Shown here one piece after another: positions 34,116-43,748 of a stretch of DNA of 64,000 bases (positions are counted from its first letter, which is position 1; every line of letters starts with the position of its first letter). The notes below the pieces were generated by a model that was not told the DNA's origin, ran no database searches, and was given only the letters and a program-made list of their open reading frames with translations. A program made the position numbers and the translations under genes. The DNA is from Calonectria ilicicola (Eukaryota; Ascomycota; Sordariomycetes; Hypocreales; Nectriaceae): assembly GCA_020809705.1 (NCBI GenBank), contig CP085835.1:2170001-2234000 (forward strand), in the 5' to 3' direction.

Positions 34116-36682
34116 TTACTCGCGAAATGTAAAATCTTCCGCGCTTAATCCCTCAGCTAAGCCAAGAATTTCGTTGGGAGAGAGCATAAATCCGCCGTAA
34201 GCACCCAGCAGGTCATTTGGGATTGGTTCCTGTATCCAACTGGAGCTGCTCTGTTTCTCAGAATTGTCCAGGCTCGGCTCACTTCCGCTTCCGGGTTCAA
34301 CTTCGGAAAGCTGGGCACCAACGGTATCCGCTTCGTCTCTCAGAAATGAGAGCATAATGTTTTCAAGACATTGCAATTCAACCTTTCGTTTCTCAGCAGC
34401 TGGATTCCCTGTGCCAATCATTGTGTCTAAGATTTCATGGGCAATCGACAACCAAGAGTGATCTGGAACAAAGTTCGGTGATACGATGTCAACAATATAA
34501 AGCAAAAAGGCAGACGAAAAAACAGTTTCCAATTGGAATGGCAAGAATGACTCTGATCTACCATTAGCGAAAAGTTTTCAGTTGTGTCGTGGTGTTGATT
34601 ATGCCTTACCCAGCATATTGCTGTTATCGAGTGCTTTTAAGGTCTTTAATATATTTAAAGCTGAGTATAAGCACGATTCCAGTAGAGATTTAACGGGCCC
34701 TTCGGGCACAGAACTGTCACAGCCACTTTGTGATATCCTTTTTTGTAGTAGACACATGACTAAAGGTCGAGTCGTCAAAACCACACACTGCTTTTATTAG
34801 TTCTATACATGGAGACAATGGGAGATGGCGAAAGAGAATGACACAAACATAGTGGTAAGAAAGAATAAGTCTAGTGCCTATTTTGGACGTTCTTAAATCG
34901 GTTCCTTGGAATTTATTGGTCAAGAAGGAGCTTAAATCTGCGGATATAGAAGCGATGTCATGGAGAACAGTCTGCATATTTTTAAGCAGACTTCCATCAA
35001 GGCTTTTGCCCACTCCATAGATCTCTGCATGAATAAAGTTGTAAGAATTGTTAATTAAACGTCTATTGGAATGGTCAACCTACCGCTCAGTATCGTCGCT
35101 GTTACACGAGACAGTCGTATTTGCAGAGTCATTGACATGGCTCTACTGGAATCCTCGATTTCAGAAGGTAACTTTGTCGTAATGTCTTCATCTCTGATGG
35201 AGCTTGGCGATCCAATCAAGGCCGAAAACTCCCTGTCGAGAATATATGTGATCCAAAATATTGTATTGCATCGTGTTGAATGCTGTAGGCTCACTTCATC
35301 AAATGGCATGTGTCTCTGCATGCCATCGATAATGCAAAGGCGTAGAGCTTGCCCAATCTGCGTCAAGAATGAGAAATTAGCTCTCCAGCAAAAAGAATCG
35401 GGGGATTTCTTACATATTGATATGCCATGAGCCTCATATCAAAAGACTGCAAATAAAGTGCTGCCAAGCAAAGAGTCTCGATGGCCTCAAGGGAGTGCGC
35501 ATCTACAGCAATGAAGTTCGGGATCAATGACAGAGCCCTGACTGCATAATCACAACCAAGAGATGACTTTTGTGGGACTGAGATCCCAAATGCTTCTCCA
35601 AATGCAAGGATAAGTAAAAATTGAGAGTACCAGAGCCTTGATCTGCTGGCCACCTCAGCGGGGTTTTCGTAAAAACTGTTCAATTTCTGCATGAATGAAT
35701 TGATGTCAATGATTTCGTTCAGAAAGCCTAGCTGATATTTGACATTATACACGAGAAGCCCGGCGTAGTCATAAGGTGGCAGGTCGTCGACGCTTGGTTG
35801 CTGATCTGATCCAAGAGGACTCCAGGATAGATTGTAACTATTCCGACTCCAAGGTTTCGCACTAGGCAGACTAGATTGAGTTATATCGCGGCCGAGCATT
35901 CCAAGAACTCGTCGGCAAAAAGCCCACGATGAGGTCGGTCCAAGGTACCCTATTAAATTGTTTGAATTGGAGTAAATGAAAATTAGTCTGATGATACTTA
36001 CAATATTTACCATTCGAGTCAAGTGTAAACGTTTTCTCGCTGTTCACTAATGGGTTTCGGTTAAAATCTGATGGGGACGAGCTTTCCTGGCTTGCTTCAT
36101 CCTCTTGGTTGTCTTGTTCAATGTTGCCTGCTACGAGTTAGATGGATTAAATGAGATACATGGAGTCGGTCGATGAATTTAGGGTGTTTTCTGATTAAAT
36201 ACTTACCATTATCGCTCACGCTGTGGCTTTTTCTCCCTGTGTCGTCTTTTATGCCGCAATCGTCGGGTCGACCTGTCCAGGCTGAGGTCACAGCAGGAAG
36301 CGTTTGTGGCTGTGAGTGCTCAGACGGTTCTGTTCCCGAAGTTCGGCGCTGAGGCGCTAATCCTCCAGCCAGCCGCTCTTGTGCGAGCTTCTGTAAAGAT
36401 TCCAAATAACTACTCCGAGGTTAGTCAAGCGCGAGTATTGCAGCGTGTGGCGTTCATGCCTTTGCGATACGCTAACTCTGTAATCCTCCGATCGGAAATG
36501 GCATGGTATTCTCCGTCTCTCACACCTCGCACATGGATATGTTCCTGAACAGCGGACTTTCATGTCCCGACACCGGGCACACCTTCTCTCGTTAATCAGT
36601 GAAATTCGGGCCTAATCATGGTCGCTTACGCTCGAGGGCATCTTCTGGTCCCACTATTTGGAAGAGTATCCATTGGCTCCAT
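34116..36682 (-). CDS. Zn2Cys6 transcription factor with fungal-specific (Fungal_trans) domain
   Basis: Nine exons, 701 residues. Introns: 36583-36629, 36410-36465, 36131-36206, 35950-36001, 35358-35413, 35025-35083, 34791-34848 and 34553-34609. Every phase closes. The intron at 36410-36465 uses a GC donor. The start at 36682 gives MEPMDTLPNSGTRRCPRA. The zinc cluster is CARCRDMKVRC followed by CARCERRRIPC (spacing x2, x6, x6, x2, x6). A coiled stretch (SYLESLQKLAQERLAGG) follows. YLGPTSSWAFCRRVL opens the Fungal_trans domain, with IDGMQRHMPFDEV, FWITYILDREFSALIG and LSYHYQCVVLTTRPLV further on. It acts in the nucleus as an activator or repressor. It is divergent from the trans-3-hydroxyproline dehydratase gene, 0.8 kb away, which makes it the likely pathway regulator. 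Confidence 0.94.
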
Positions 36683-37474
36683 GTTAGAGTTGAAGCACTG
36701 CTTTCGTAACAAAGACTTGAAACGCCGGAGAAAATACAATAGGGAGATTACCGTTATCGTCTCAAATGGAGAATCGTTGTTCCAGTATCACAAACAAGGC
36801 TGGCTATCTGCCTAAGGGATGACGAGTGCACTAACTTACCCACTAAGCCAGTTTGATACGGAGCCCACTTCTACTGCACCCTGGTCCTAGCATGATTAAA
36901 TTACTGAGCCACATGGTGAACGTCGGCAACTTCGCGGCATGTGGGACCAATTCCCTCCTCAGAAAAACAACAACAAAAGACGAATGGGTTCTGACACGCA
37001 AAACCGTTGAATATTTGTGGACCTGCAAGGTATACAATGAATCTCGTATAATGCCACGGGCCCCAATTGCGCCAGAATAACTCCAGGTGATGACATCATT
37101 ATTCAGTGTGCAGAGCCAATTACGAATTCACAAGAACAATTTCTGGATTTAGGCACTGTGCAGGTGACCCCAGTCTTGCGGGACTAGTGCAATATTTAAC
37201 AAACTTTGCACATCCACGGTGCACTATATCAAATGGAGAATTGGGCCATTCTTTTGAGACAATTACTGCTAGTTTAGGTGGAAGATGCAGAGCAACAAGA
37301 TCTTTTTCTTTTTCTTTTTTAAATCACAATCAGTATTTTAGTATCGACTTGGTTACTTGAGCCAGCCAACTATTCACTAGTCTGACGAGGTATACCCTTT
37401 TTATGCCATGCTTTGCCCTTCCATGTCTAACTAACAACGTAAAATAGGTGCACTGGCAATTCAATTGGGACAAA
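36683..37474. promoter_or_regulatory. Divergent promoter region, regulator and hydroxyproline dehydratase
   Basis: About 0.8 kb between head-to-head genes. No palindromic CGG element clear enough to call. Confidence 0.4.
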
Positions 37475-38686
37475 ATGACCTTTCCTACGCTTTTTCAGAG
37501 CTCCGAATATGAGCCTCTCTCGTGTGTCGACATGCACACTATGGGAATGCCAGTCAGGATTGTCATGGAAGGTTATCCAAAATTATCTGGCACACTATTG
37601 GAGCAGAAGACGGTGGCAATGGGTCAATATGACTACATTCGCACACGGCTCTTGCAGGAACCGAGAGGACATTACGACATGTTTGGAGCGGTCCTTAGGC
37701 CTGAAACAGAATGTACTGCGTCTGGGGCTGCGCATATGGGAGTCCTATATCTCAATGGTGAAGGGTACAGCAACATGTGTGGACATGCAACAATCGCAGT
37801 GTCTCGGCTTCTGGTCGATATCCAAGACCAGAAAATCTTTCCCCAACGGAATAAAATTCAGTACGACCATGAGGCCAAGTGCGTAAGACTAGTGCTACAC
37901 ACTCCCGGTGGTTTAGTCGAGAGCACTGTACCGACGATCGATGATGGCGCTCGTTCAGACCCAAGTCGTCCAGTCAGCTTCGTTGCTATCCCTGCTTTTG
38001 CACTGGCTATTGACTTGAAGGTGAATATCCCAGAGTCTTTTAGATGGCCTGAACTTGGTGCTCGTGAAAACGTCACCGTTTCGATTGCAAATGTTAGTGC
38101 AATCAGTTGTCACATTCAGTTGAACGAATTGGGGTTTCCACCCGATTCTCTCCAAGGATCCGTTTACCTGGAGTCTCTCAAAGCTGCTACAACCCAACTC
38201 AAAGCTGCAATGAATGAATCCAGTCAAGTCAGGTCATACTTGCAATTACCACATCAAAAAGATCTGGGTCATGTATTTGGGGTCCAAGTTGAAGACAAAA
38301 ATCACGGTTCTCCAATCGAGGGCACTAGTGGTGCTGAAGTCGGATTGTATTTCTTCGGAAACCAACATATCGACAGATCGCCTACAGGAAGCCTCGCTGT
38401 CGCGCGAAATGCCATCAAGCACGCCAAGGGAGAACTTCAAATTGGCCAATCTTGGACCTATCATTCTATTCTAACAAACAAGCAGAGCGCGGGGTGCGGC
38501 TTTGCTGCAAAAAATCTGAGAGAGGTAGATGTACCACACAAGTATCGGCCCGGTGTTGTAACTAGAGGAGTTGTGGTTGAAGTGAGTGGCTCAGCCTTTT
38601 ACACAGGGCTGAACACGTATATTGTGGAAAAAGAAGATCCCATTAGCAGATCTGGGTTTCTTCTTACTCAGCTTGACAATCCATAG
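37475..38686 (+). CDS. Trans-L-3-hydroxyproline dehydratase-type protein (proline racemase family)
   Basis: Single exon, 403 residues. The start is the first ATG (37475, MTFPTLFQSSEYEPLSCVDM). The proline racemase fold has two half-sites, each with a catalytic residue. The first is YSNMCGHATIA (Cys102). The second is HIDRSPTGSLAVAR (Thr304), where true racemases have Cys. The Cys/Thr pair is the mark of trans-L-3-hydroxyproline dehydratases such as human L3HYPDH (Cys104/Thr273), which form delta1-pyrroline-2-carboxylate by loss of water. HTMGMPVRIVMEGYP and GHYDMFGAVL are conserved. The regulator upstream and a Dal5-type transporter downstream suggest uptake and breakdown of hydroxyproline or another collagen- or wall-derived amino acid. 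The identity of the substrate is inferred from the residue pair, not shown. Confidence 0.92.
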   Translation: MTFPTLFQSSEYEPLSCVDMHTMGMPVRIVMEGYPKLSGTLLEQKTVAMGQYDYIRTRLLQEPRGHYDMFGAVLRPETECTASGAAHMGVLYLNGEGYSNMCGHATIAVSRLLVDIQDQKIFPQRNKIQYDHEAKCVRLVLHTPGGLVESTVPTIDDGARSDPSRPVSFVAIPAFALAIDLKVNIPESFRWPELGARENVTVSIANVSAISCHIQLNELGFPPDSLQGSVYLESLKAATTQLKAAMNESSQVRSYLQLPHQKDLGHVFGVQVEDKNHGSPIEGTSGAEVGLYFFGNQHIDRSPTGSLAVARNAIKHAKGELQIGQSWTYHSILTNKQSAGCGFAAKNLREVDVPHKYRPGVVTRGVVVEVSGSAFYTGLNTYIVEKEDPISRSGFLLTQLDNP

Positions 38687-39365
38687 TCTTCCGGCGGTGT
38701 ATATAGATAAATTCAATCGCCCATTTATGGCCTTCCTTCAGGCCGAGTTTCGATCTAATGTATTTTAGAAGCGTATAGTTCGAGCCTCGTATATGACAAG
38801 TCATCACACAATCACGGGTAGAGGAATAATTCTCCGTCCAAGCTTTGACGATAAGACAACAAGGCGACAGGGTTTGTTGAATTGGGTGGAGCTGATTCAA
38901 TTATCGGCCCCATTTACCGACATAAACACCATTTTTAGGCCGGGGCTCCCTAGTAAAGGTTTTCGTTCCGGCTTAGCCCCCGATAGTATCCCGACAGCGA
39001 AACTCAAACCTGAAATCGTTGCGTGATCTAGGCAGTTTACCACTAGAATACTTACGAATGCCAACGATACCTGCCAGCTCGTGTCTCGTTCAAGTCCTCC
39101 ACTTCCCCAGATTTTGCTACCTGGTTTATGGGGACACGGACGATTGACAATCGCCATCAGAACTTGCGTGATCTAGGTTAGCGCTGATTGACCGCTTATC
39201 TGGACCCTTGAAGGAGAAGGCTGGTGCGTTTTCTGGATACAAATCAGGGTGCTCGCATCGCGACAGACGCTCGAATTCTTTCGCACAGAACTTATTTCTT
39301 AGCAATCATCTCAGGGCATCCCAGAACAGCATGCGCTACAACCCATACTAGGGGTGATATCCGAC
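38687..39365. promoter_or_regulatory. Promoter region of the Dal5-type transporter, with a 14-nt direct repeat
   Basis: TTGCGTGATCTAGG occurs perfectly at 39019-39032 and 39164-39177, 145 nt apart. Such pairs can be regulator-binding sites; none is known for this sequence. Confidence 0.4.
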
Positions 39366-41010
39366 ATGTCAGACGAAATGAAGCAGGAGTCGGGAGACTC
39401 GTCAACAGTAGACCGCCGCAAAAGCCGGCGCATCCTCTTGAAGACCGATTCTATTGTATTGCCACTACTGGCAATATCCATGACATTGGCTTTTCTAGAC
39501 AAGGTATGTGAAGCTATTGAGCTACGTCAAGGTATTCGACTAATATTCTTCGCCAGAATGCATTGTCATTTGCTGCCGTATGGGGTCTCAAGGAGGACAC
39601 TCATCTCGTTGGTCAGCAATACAGTTGGCTCGGTAGTATTTTCTATTTTGGTTACTTATTTGCTGAATTTCCCAATCTGTGGATAATTCCTCGTGTGCCA
39701 ATTGGTAAATATATCGGCGCTTGTCTTATCATGTGGGGAATAGTTGTTTGCTTCATCGCAAAGTGTCACAATTTTGCAGGAGTCGCAACTATCCGTTTCC
39801 TTCTAGGCATCTTCGAAGCAAGTTTGTTGCCTTGCATGATGTTTTTGAATTCCATGTGGTATCGTCGAGAGGAGCAACCATTGCGCACCGCCCTATGGGG
39901 CAATACGTTCGCAGGCGTTTTCGGTGGCATTCTTTCCTATGCAATTGGCAAGATGGATGGGCCGTTAGCGACCTGGAAGGTTGGTTTGTATCTTGTACCA
40001 AAATGTCCAACAATTAACCTAAACTACAGTATATTTTTCTTATTTACGGCGCAATCACCATTTTTGTGGGAATTGTTGTGATCCTAGTGCTTCCTGACAG
40101 CCCATCGAAGGCTTGGTTTTTTTCACCAGAAGAGAAGGAAATTGCAATCCTTCGACTTGCCCAAAATCAGACAGGCATCGAGCCGAGCAAAGTTAGCCAC
40201 ACCCTCTTGAAACACCCGGATACAAAAGCTTACACCCTCACAGAAATTTGATTGGTCACAGATAAGGGAGGCGATATTTGACCCAAAGTGGCTGCTGGCT
40301 TCGCTTTGTATTTTTGCCCAGGCCATCACTAATGCCAGTATTACCAATTTCAACCCGCTAATAATTTCTGGCTATGGGTTTTCCCAAAGCAAAACAGTTC
40401 TCATGGCGACGCCGCAAGCTGCCATCGCCATGGTTTCTCAAGCAGGATTCTCTGCAATCACCATGTTTGTCCCAAATATGCGTTGCATATTTTGGATTCT
40501 CTCATCTTGCATTGCTATGGCGGGTGCTATTATGGTTCACGTTTTGAATGCAGAGACACAGCGAAACGCAAGTCTTGCTGGGGTATATTTAATGGGATTC
40601 TATAATGTCCCCTTCATTATGACTTTGAGTTTGCAGTCGTCGAATACAACAGGTACCACAAAGAAAAGCTTTGTGTCTGTATCTATAGCATTGTTTTATG
40701 GTATGTTATACATATTCCCTCCTCTTATGCCGCTTTTACTCACCATATTTCTTTAGCCTTGGGCAACATCGTAGGTCCTCAATTCTTTCTTGAGAAGCAA
40801 GCTCCTCACTACCACCTGGGAATCGGTGCATTATTATGTGCATTTTCTGTCATGGCTGCTTGTGGAATCGCCTATTATATTGTTTGTATTATGGAGAATA
40901 GAAAAAGGGACAAAGAGTATGGTGAATCCCGCCGCGTGACTGAAGCAGACATCGTAAACCAAGGGGATATTACCGATGTACAAAACAAAAATTTCCGATA
41001 CATATATTAA
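39366..41010 (+). CDS. MFS transporter, Dal5/allantoate permease (ACS) family
   Basis: Five exons, 477 residues. Introns: 39504-39556, 39980-40029, 40192-40243 and 40701-40756. The third, with donor GTTAGC, is needed to avoid a frame break and yields NQTGIEPSKKFDWSQIREAI. The protein begins MSDEMKQESGDS and has about twelve membrane segments. Family marks are LPLLAISMTLAFLDKNALSF, QYSWLGSIFYFGYLFAEFPN, FLLGIFEASLLPCMMFLNS, and the WYRREEQPLRTALW loop. DPKWLLASL and PQFFLEKQAPHY occur in the second half. Members carry allantoate, nicotinate, small peptides or other organic anions with protons across the plasma membrane. Its place 0.7 kb after the hydroxyproline dehydratase gene suggests that it imports the enzyme's substrate or a related compound. 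Confidence 0.93.
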
Positions 41011-41755
41011 GTGCAGTTTAAAAAGGAAAAATAGTGGCGGGTTCGATCAAGAGGGATCCCCGAAGCCACAAATCTAGAAGAGACAACTAAATTTGCCCAT
41101 GAGATATGTCAAGTATCCAGTCTGTATTTCTATAAAGCGAATGCAATGAAACACATATCTTTATGATAACTCTCTTCTCCAACCATGAATAGATACTCGT
41201 TGTCAACATATTCACTCAGCATGCATTCCCAATGAATTTTAACTGCTTTTAAGTAATGCTTCAATGGATGACTGGGGACCCCATCACCAACATTTAATCT
41301 GCTTGCTTGACATGAACTCCAAAGGAGCTAATTTAGCGCATGGAAAATTTAACATCAACATTACAAGTGAAAGAAACAAATAAACACATGACCAAAAGGA
41401 CTGAATCATAAATTTTCCAGGGTTCGGCCAGCGGTAAGTAAAATATTTAGGTGATGATTTAGGTACATGATTGACTCCACAAACCCAACCTTTGAACTAA
41501 TCGTACCAAATAGACCTTGCTTTTCCAATTCCAGAGTCAAGAATCTTTTGTCAAATGCCTAGAATATCTTGTGTCCAGGGTTCAGTTCTAACGAACAGAG
41601 ACGTTGCTTGCGTAGTGTTTGTTGATGCCCAAACACAGGTGCGGAGCAATAGAGTTTCTCGCCGTCTAAAACACCTCTAAAACCTTCGTGAGCAGGAAGC
41701 AGGGACTTTAGCAAGAGACCAAACTGACCTTGACTGATGATGTGATTCCAGGTAG
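41011..41755. other. Intergenic, about 0.75 kb
   Basis: 3' flanks of the Dal5-type transporter (plus) and Phe-repeat protein A (minus), AT-rich. Nothing recognised. Confidence 0.55.
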
Positions 41756-42154
41756 TTATTGTTCTTCGGAATCAGTACCTTCATTGTTGAAGCTGCTCTC
41801 AAATTTTGCGGAAAAGGTTGATTCCCCCTTGAAGCTATGAATAAAAGAAGGGCTAAAGCTCGCTCTTCCATTGAAGCTGTTGGAAAAGGTCGGAGTAAAG
41901 GTCGCCGACCCATTAAAATTGTTGTTGACGGTTACACGGAATCCTTCGTGGCTATTACCAGAGTCTTTCATATCTTCCGCCTCAGATATGCGGCGGTTCT
42001 GTCTGAGCCGTGCAGGCACTTCCTCCTGTGCCTCCCTAGGCAATATCGCCAGCCTAGACACTTGGCGATTTGAAGCGGGAGTAATTTCGGAAGGTGCTGT
42101 GGTCCTCTCAGAACCCACCGCAGTAGGCATGGTCTTTTCTTGTTGGGAAGACAT
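41756..42154 (-). CDS. Phe-rich 14-residue repeat protein A (unassigned family)
   Basis: Single exon, 132 residues from the ATG at 42154 (MSSQQEKTMPTAVG); the frame stays open to 42211. Residues 1-70 are Ser/Thr/Pro/Glu-rich and likely disordered. Residues 80-121 hold three perfect-length 14-residue repeats: FNGSATFTPTFSNS, FNGRASFSPSFIHS and FKGESTFSAKFESS, then FNN. Phe recurs at repeat positions 1, 7 and 11, and Ser at 14. The end is acidic (NEGTDSEEQ). A related gene lies 1.1 kb away on the same strand, across tRNA-Ile. No signal peptide, membrane segment or known domain. Regular Phe spacing with small polar residues suggests a beta-solenoid or amyloid-like array, or aromatic stickers for condensate formation; neither is proven. 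Confidence 0.68.
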   Translation of the reverse strand: MSSQQEKTMPTAVGSERTTAPSEITPASNRQVSRLAILPREAQEEVPARLRQNRRISEAEDMKDSGNSHEGFRVTVNNNFNGSATFTPTFSNSFNGRASFSPSFIHSFKGESTFSAKFESSFNNEGTDSEEQ

Positions 42155-42683
42155 TGTCAAAGGTTGAGAATGGAAGAATTGAGGTTGATTGTGCTGAAAT
42201 CTTTGGGTCATATCGGTGGCTTTACTCGCCTATTTATCTTCGCGGACTGGGCCAACAAAGGAGAAAGCCGTTCAGTGTCTTTCCTCCTTGACGGGATTCC
42301 TCCGAGTCTGTTTTAGCCCCACTGCTGGTTGATGCAAGGGATGGAATTCTCTCGGCCGGCAACTTTTGCTAGCCGTGCCAAGGGGATAGCTTCATGTCTG
42401 TCGCTGGAGAAAGCGGTCCACATAGGTACCGTAACTGGTTCAACACAATGACGTTAGGATGCATAATTGACTGAGAAAAGAAGGTCAGTGCGAAGCTCAA
42501 TGCTGCCCCATCGAAAATTGGCCTCAAAGGCTCCATCAGCAACCCCGCATGACAACTTTTCTCAGCACAGTTACTTTACTCATGAAATAATACGATATCC
42601 TACAACACCCATTCTATCCGTCGCCGACGGTAAGGTAATATGAGAGTGCTGCAGCACTTCCTCCATCATCATTTGATTGGACG
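42155..42683. other. Intergenic before tRNA-Ile
   Basis: Promoter of Phe-repeat protein A (minus) and 5' flank of the tRNA. No further features seen. Confidence 0.5.
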
Positions 42684-42779
42684 GCTTCCGTAGCTCAGTT
42701 GGTTAGAGCTTCGTACTAATACTTAAACGTACAAGTGTTGGTGATGCGAAGGTCGCAGGTTCAAGCCCTGCCGGGAGCA
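42684..42779 (+). tRNA. tRNA-Ile (anticodon AAT) with a 22-nt intron
   Basis: The acceptor stem is GCTTCCG paired with CGGGAGC (one G-U). The D stem is GCTC/GAGC with AGTTGGTTA. The anticodon stem is TCGTA/TGCGA. The loop CTAATA...A gives anticodon AAT (Ile), with the intron (42722-42743) inserted after the base following the anticodon, the usual place in nuclear tRNAs. Variable loop AGGTC, T arm GCAGG-TTCAAGC-CCTGC, discriminator A. Internal A and B boxes (TAGCTCAGTTGG, GGTTCAAGCCC) are canonical. Confidence 0.95.
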
Positions 42780-42801
42780 AAGCTCACGCCGCCTCCAATA
42801 A

Positions 42802-42807
42802 TTTTTT
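42802..42807 (+). terminator. RNA polymerase III terminator (T6)
   Basis: A T6 run 22 nt after the tRNA-Ile end. Confidence 0.7.
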
Positions 42808-43262
42808 GTCAATTTTTACTACGTAATTCATTTACCCCTCATAGCCACGAGGAAGGAAGGGAAAGGCATTAAGGCAAGAGAAACGCACTGTTTCCGCAAA
42901 TACCCCATCTGTTTATATTTTTGATATTCCTCAGTCTATCTAGGGCTAATACCCTTCTATATCTGCCGATAGTCTTCTATCAGCTATTCTATGAGTTGCC
43001 GTCTTCCCATTCGTGACGGCTTATTTTTTTTTTTTTTTCTCTTCTTTTTTTCTTTCTTCTCTCTTCTTTTTTCTCATCCAATTATATATTTCTCAAGAAC
43101 TAAATAAAATCGAATTTGAAAGGTACAGATTCAAAATGGACAGAAAGATCTTCTGTCCTAGAAATCCGAGCCAGAGTGATAGATCGCGGATTATTTGCAC
43201 TTCGGCCCTTTGTCGGACATGAAGTATGCAAAACGCCGGCAATTCTTCTTTCTTTTTAGTTT
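42808..43262. other. Intergenic, pyrimidine-rich
   Basis: Contains long T and CT runs (43024-43070) between tRNA-Ile and the Phe-repeat protein B stop. Nothing else recognised. Confidence 0.5.
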
Positions 43263-43748
43263 CTATTCAGCGAAAGTTAGCGTAAGAGTGATGATAATCG
43301 AAGGATCGATTCCAACTGACCGCCGAGATGTGCTATCATCATCGGACGTTTCGTTGCCACAAAATAGGGCAGTCTGAACTGAGCCTTTGTCTTGGGGATA
43401 CCCGAAAGGGCCGCTGCCAGCGAAGCTATCTTGCCAATTGCCTCCGCATCGGCCCTGTTCAAAGCTTTGGTTAAAACGGGGATTAAACTCGGACTGCTTG
43501 AAGCTATTCTCAAAGCACGCTTTGTAACCAGCCGCCTGGTTAAAGCTTCTGTTGAAGCTCGACGCATAGAGCCCGTCTGGGATAATCCCGGCTCTTGGCT
43601 CGGACAGCTTCACTATGTTCACCACCGGGTCCTCAGACTGAGCCACTGCGGGGGAAACCACCACCACGGTCGTGGAAGTCTCCGCGGGCTTGTTGGTCCC
43701 TTGGGATTCTTTGGAGCTACCTGCCGTCTGTGCAGAAGGGGCGGACAT
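43263..43748 (-). CDS. Phe-rich repeat protein B (paralogue of A)
   Basis: Single exon, 161 residues from the ATG at 43748 (MSAPSAQTAGSSKESQ). It has the same plan as protein A: a Ser/Thr-rich disordered head, Phe-rich repeats, then an acidic stretch. The repeats span residues 65-112 and are 13-14 residues long: FNQAAGYKACFENS, FKQSEFNPRFNQS and a degenerate FEQGRCGGNWQDS, then FAGSG. The aromatic positions (F-x5-[FY]-x3-F-x3-F) match A, but overall identity is low. The acidic block GNETSDDDS parallels NEGTDSEEQ in A. B carries an extra C-terminal stretch ending in IIITLTLTFAE, which could be a mispredicted end or a short hydrophobic tail. Function unknown; the shared pattern makes it very likely real coding. 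Confidence 0.66.
   Translation of the reverse strand: MSAPSAQTAGSSKESQGTNKPAETSTTVVVVSPAVAQSEDPVVNIVKLSEPRAGIIPDGLYASSFNRSFNQAAGYKACFENSFKQSEFNPRFNQSFEQGRCGGNWQDSFAGSGPFGYPQDKGSVQTALFCGNETSDDDSTSRRSVGIDPSIIITLTLTFAE

Noticed and set aside
37448..37474. Upstream extension of the hydroxyproline dehydratase ORF
   Set aside because: It starts with GTG; the first ATG at 37475 gives the expected length.
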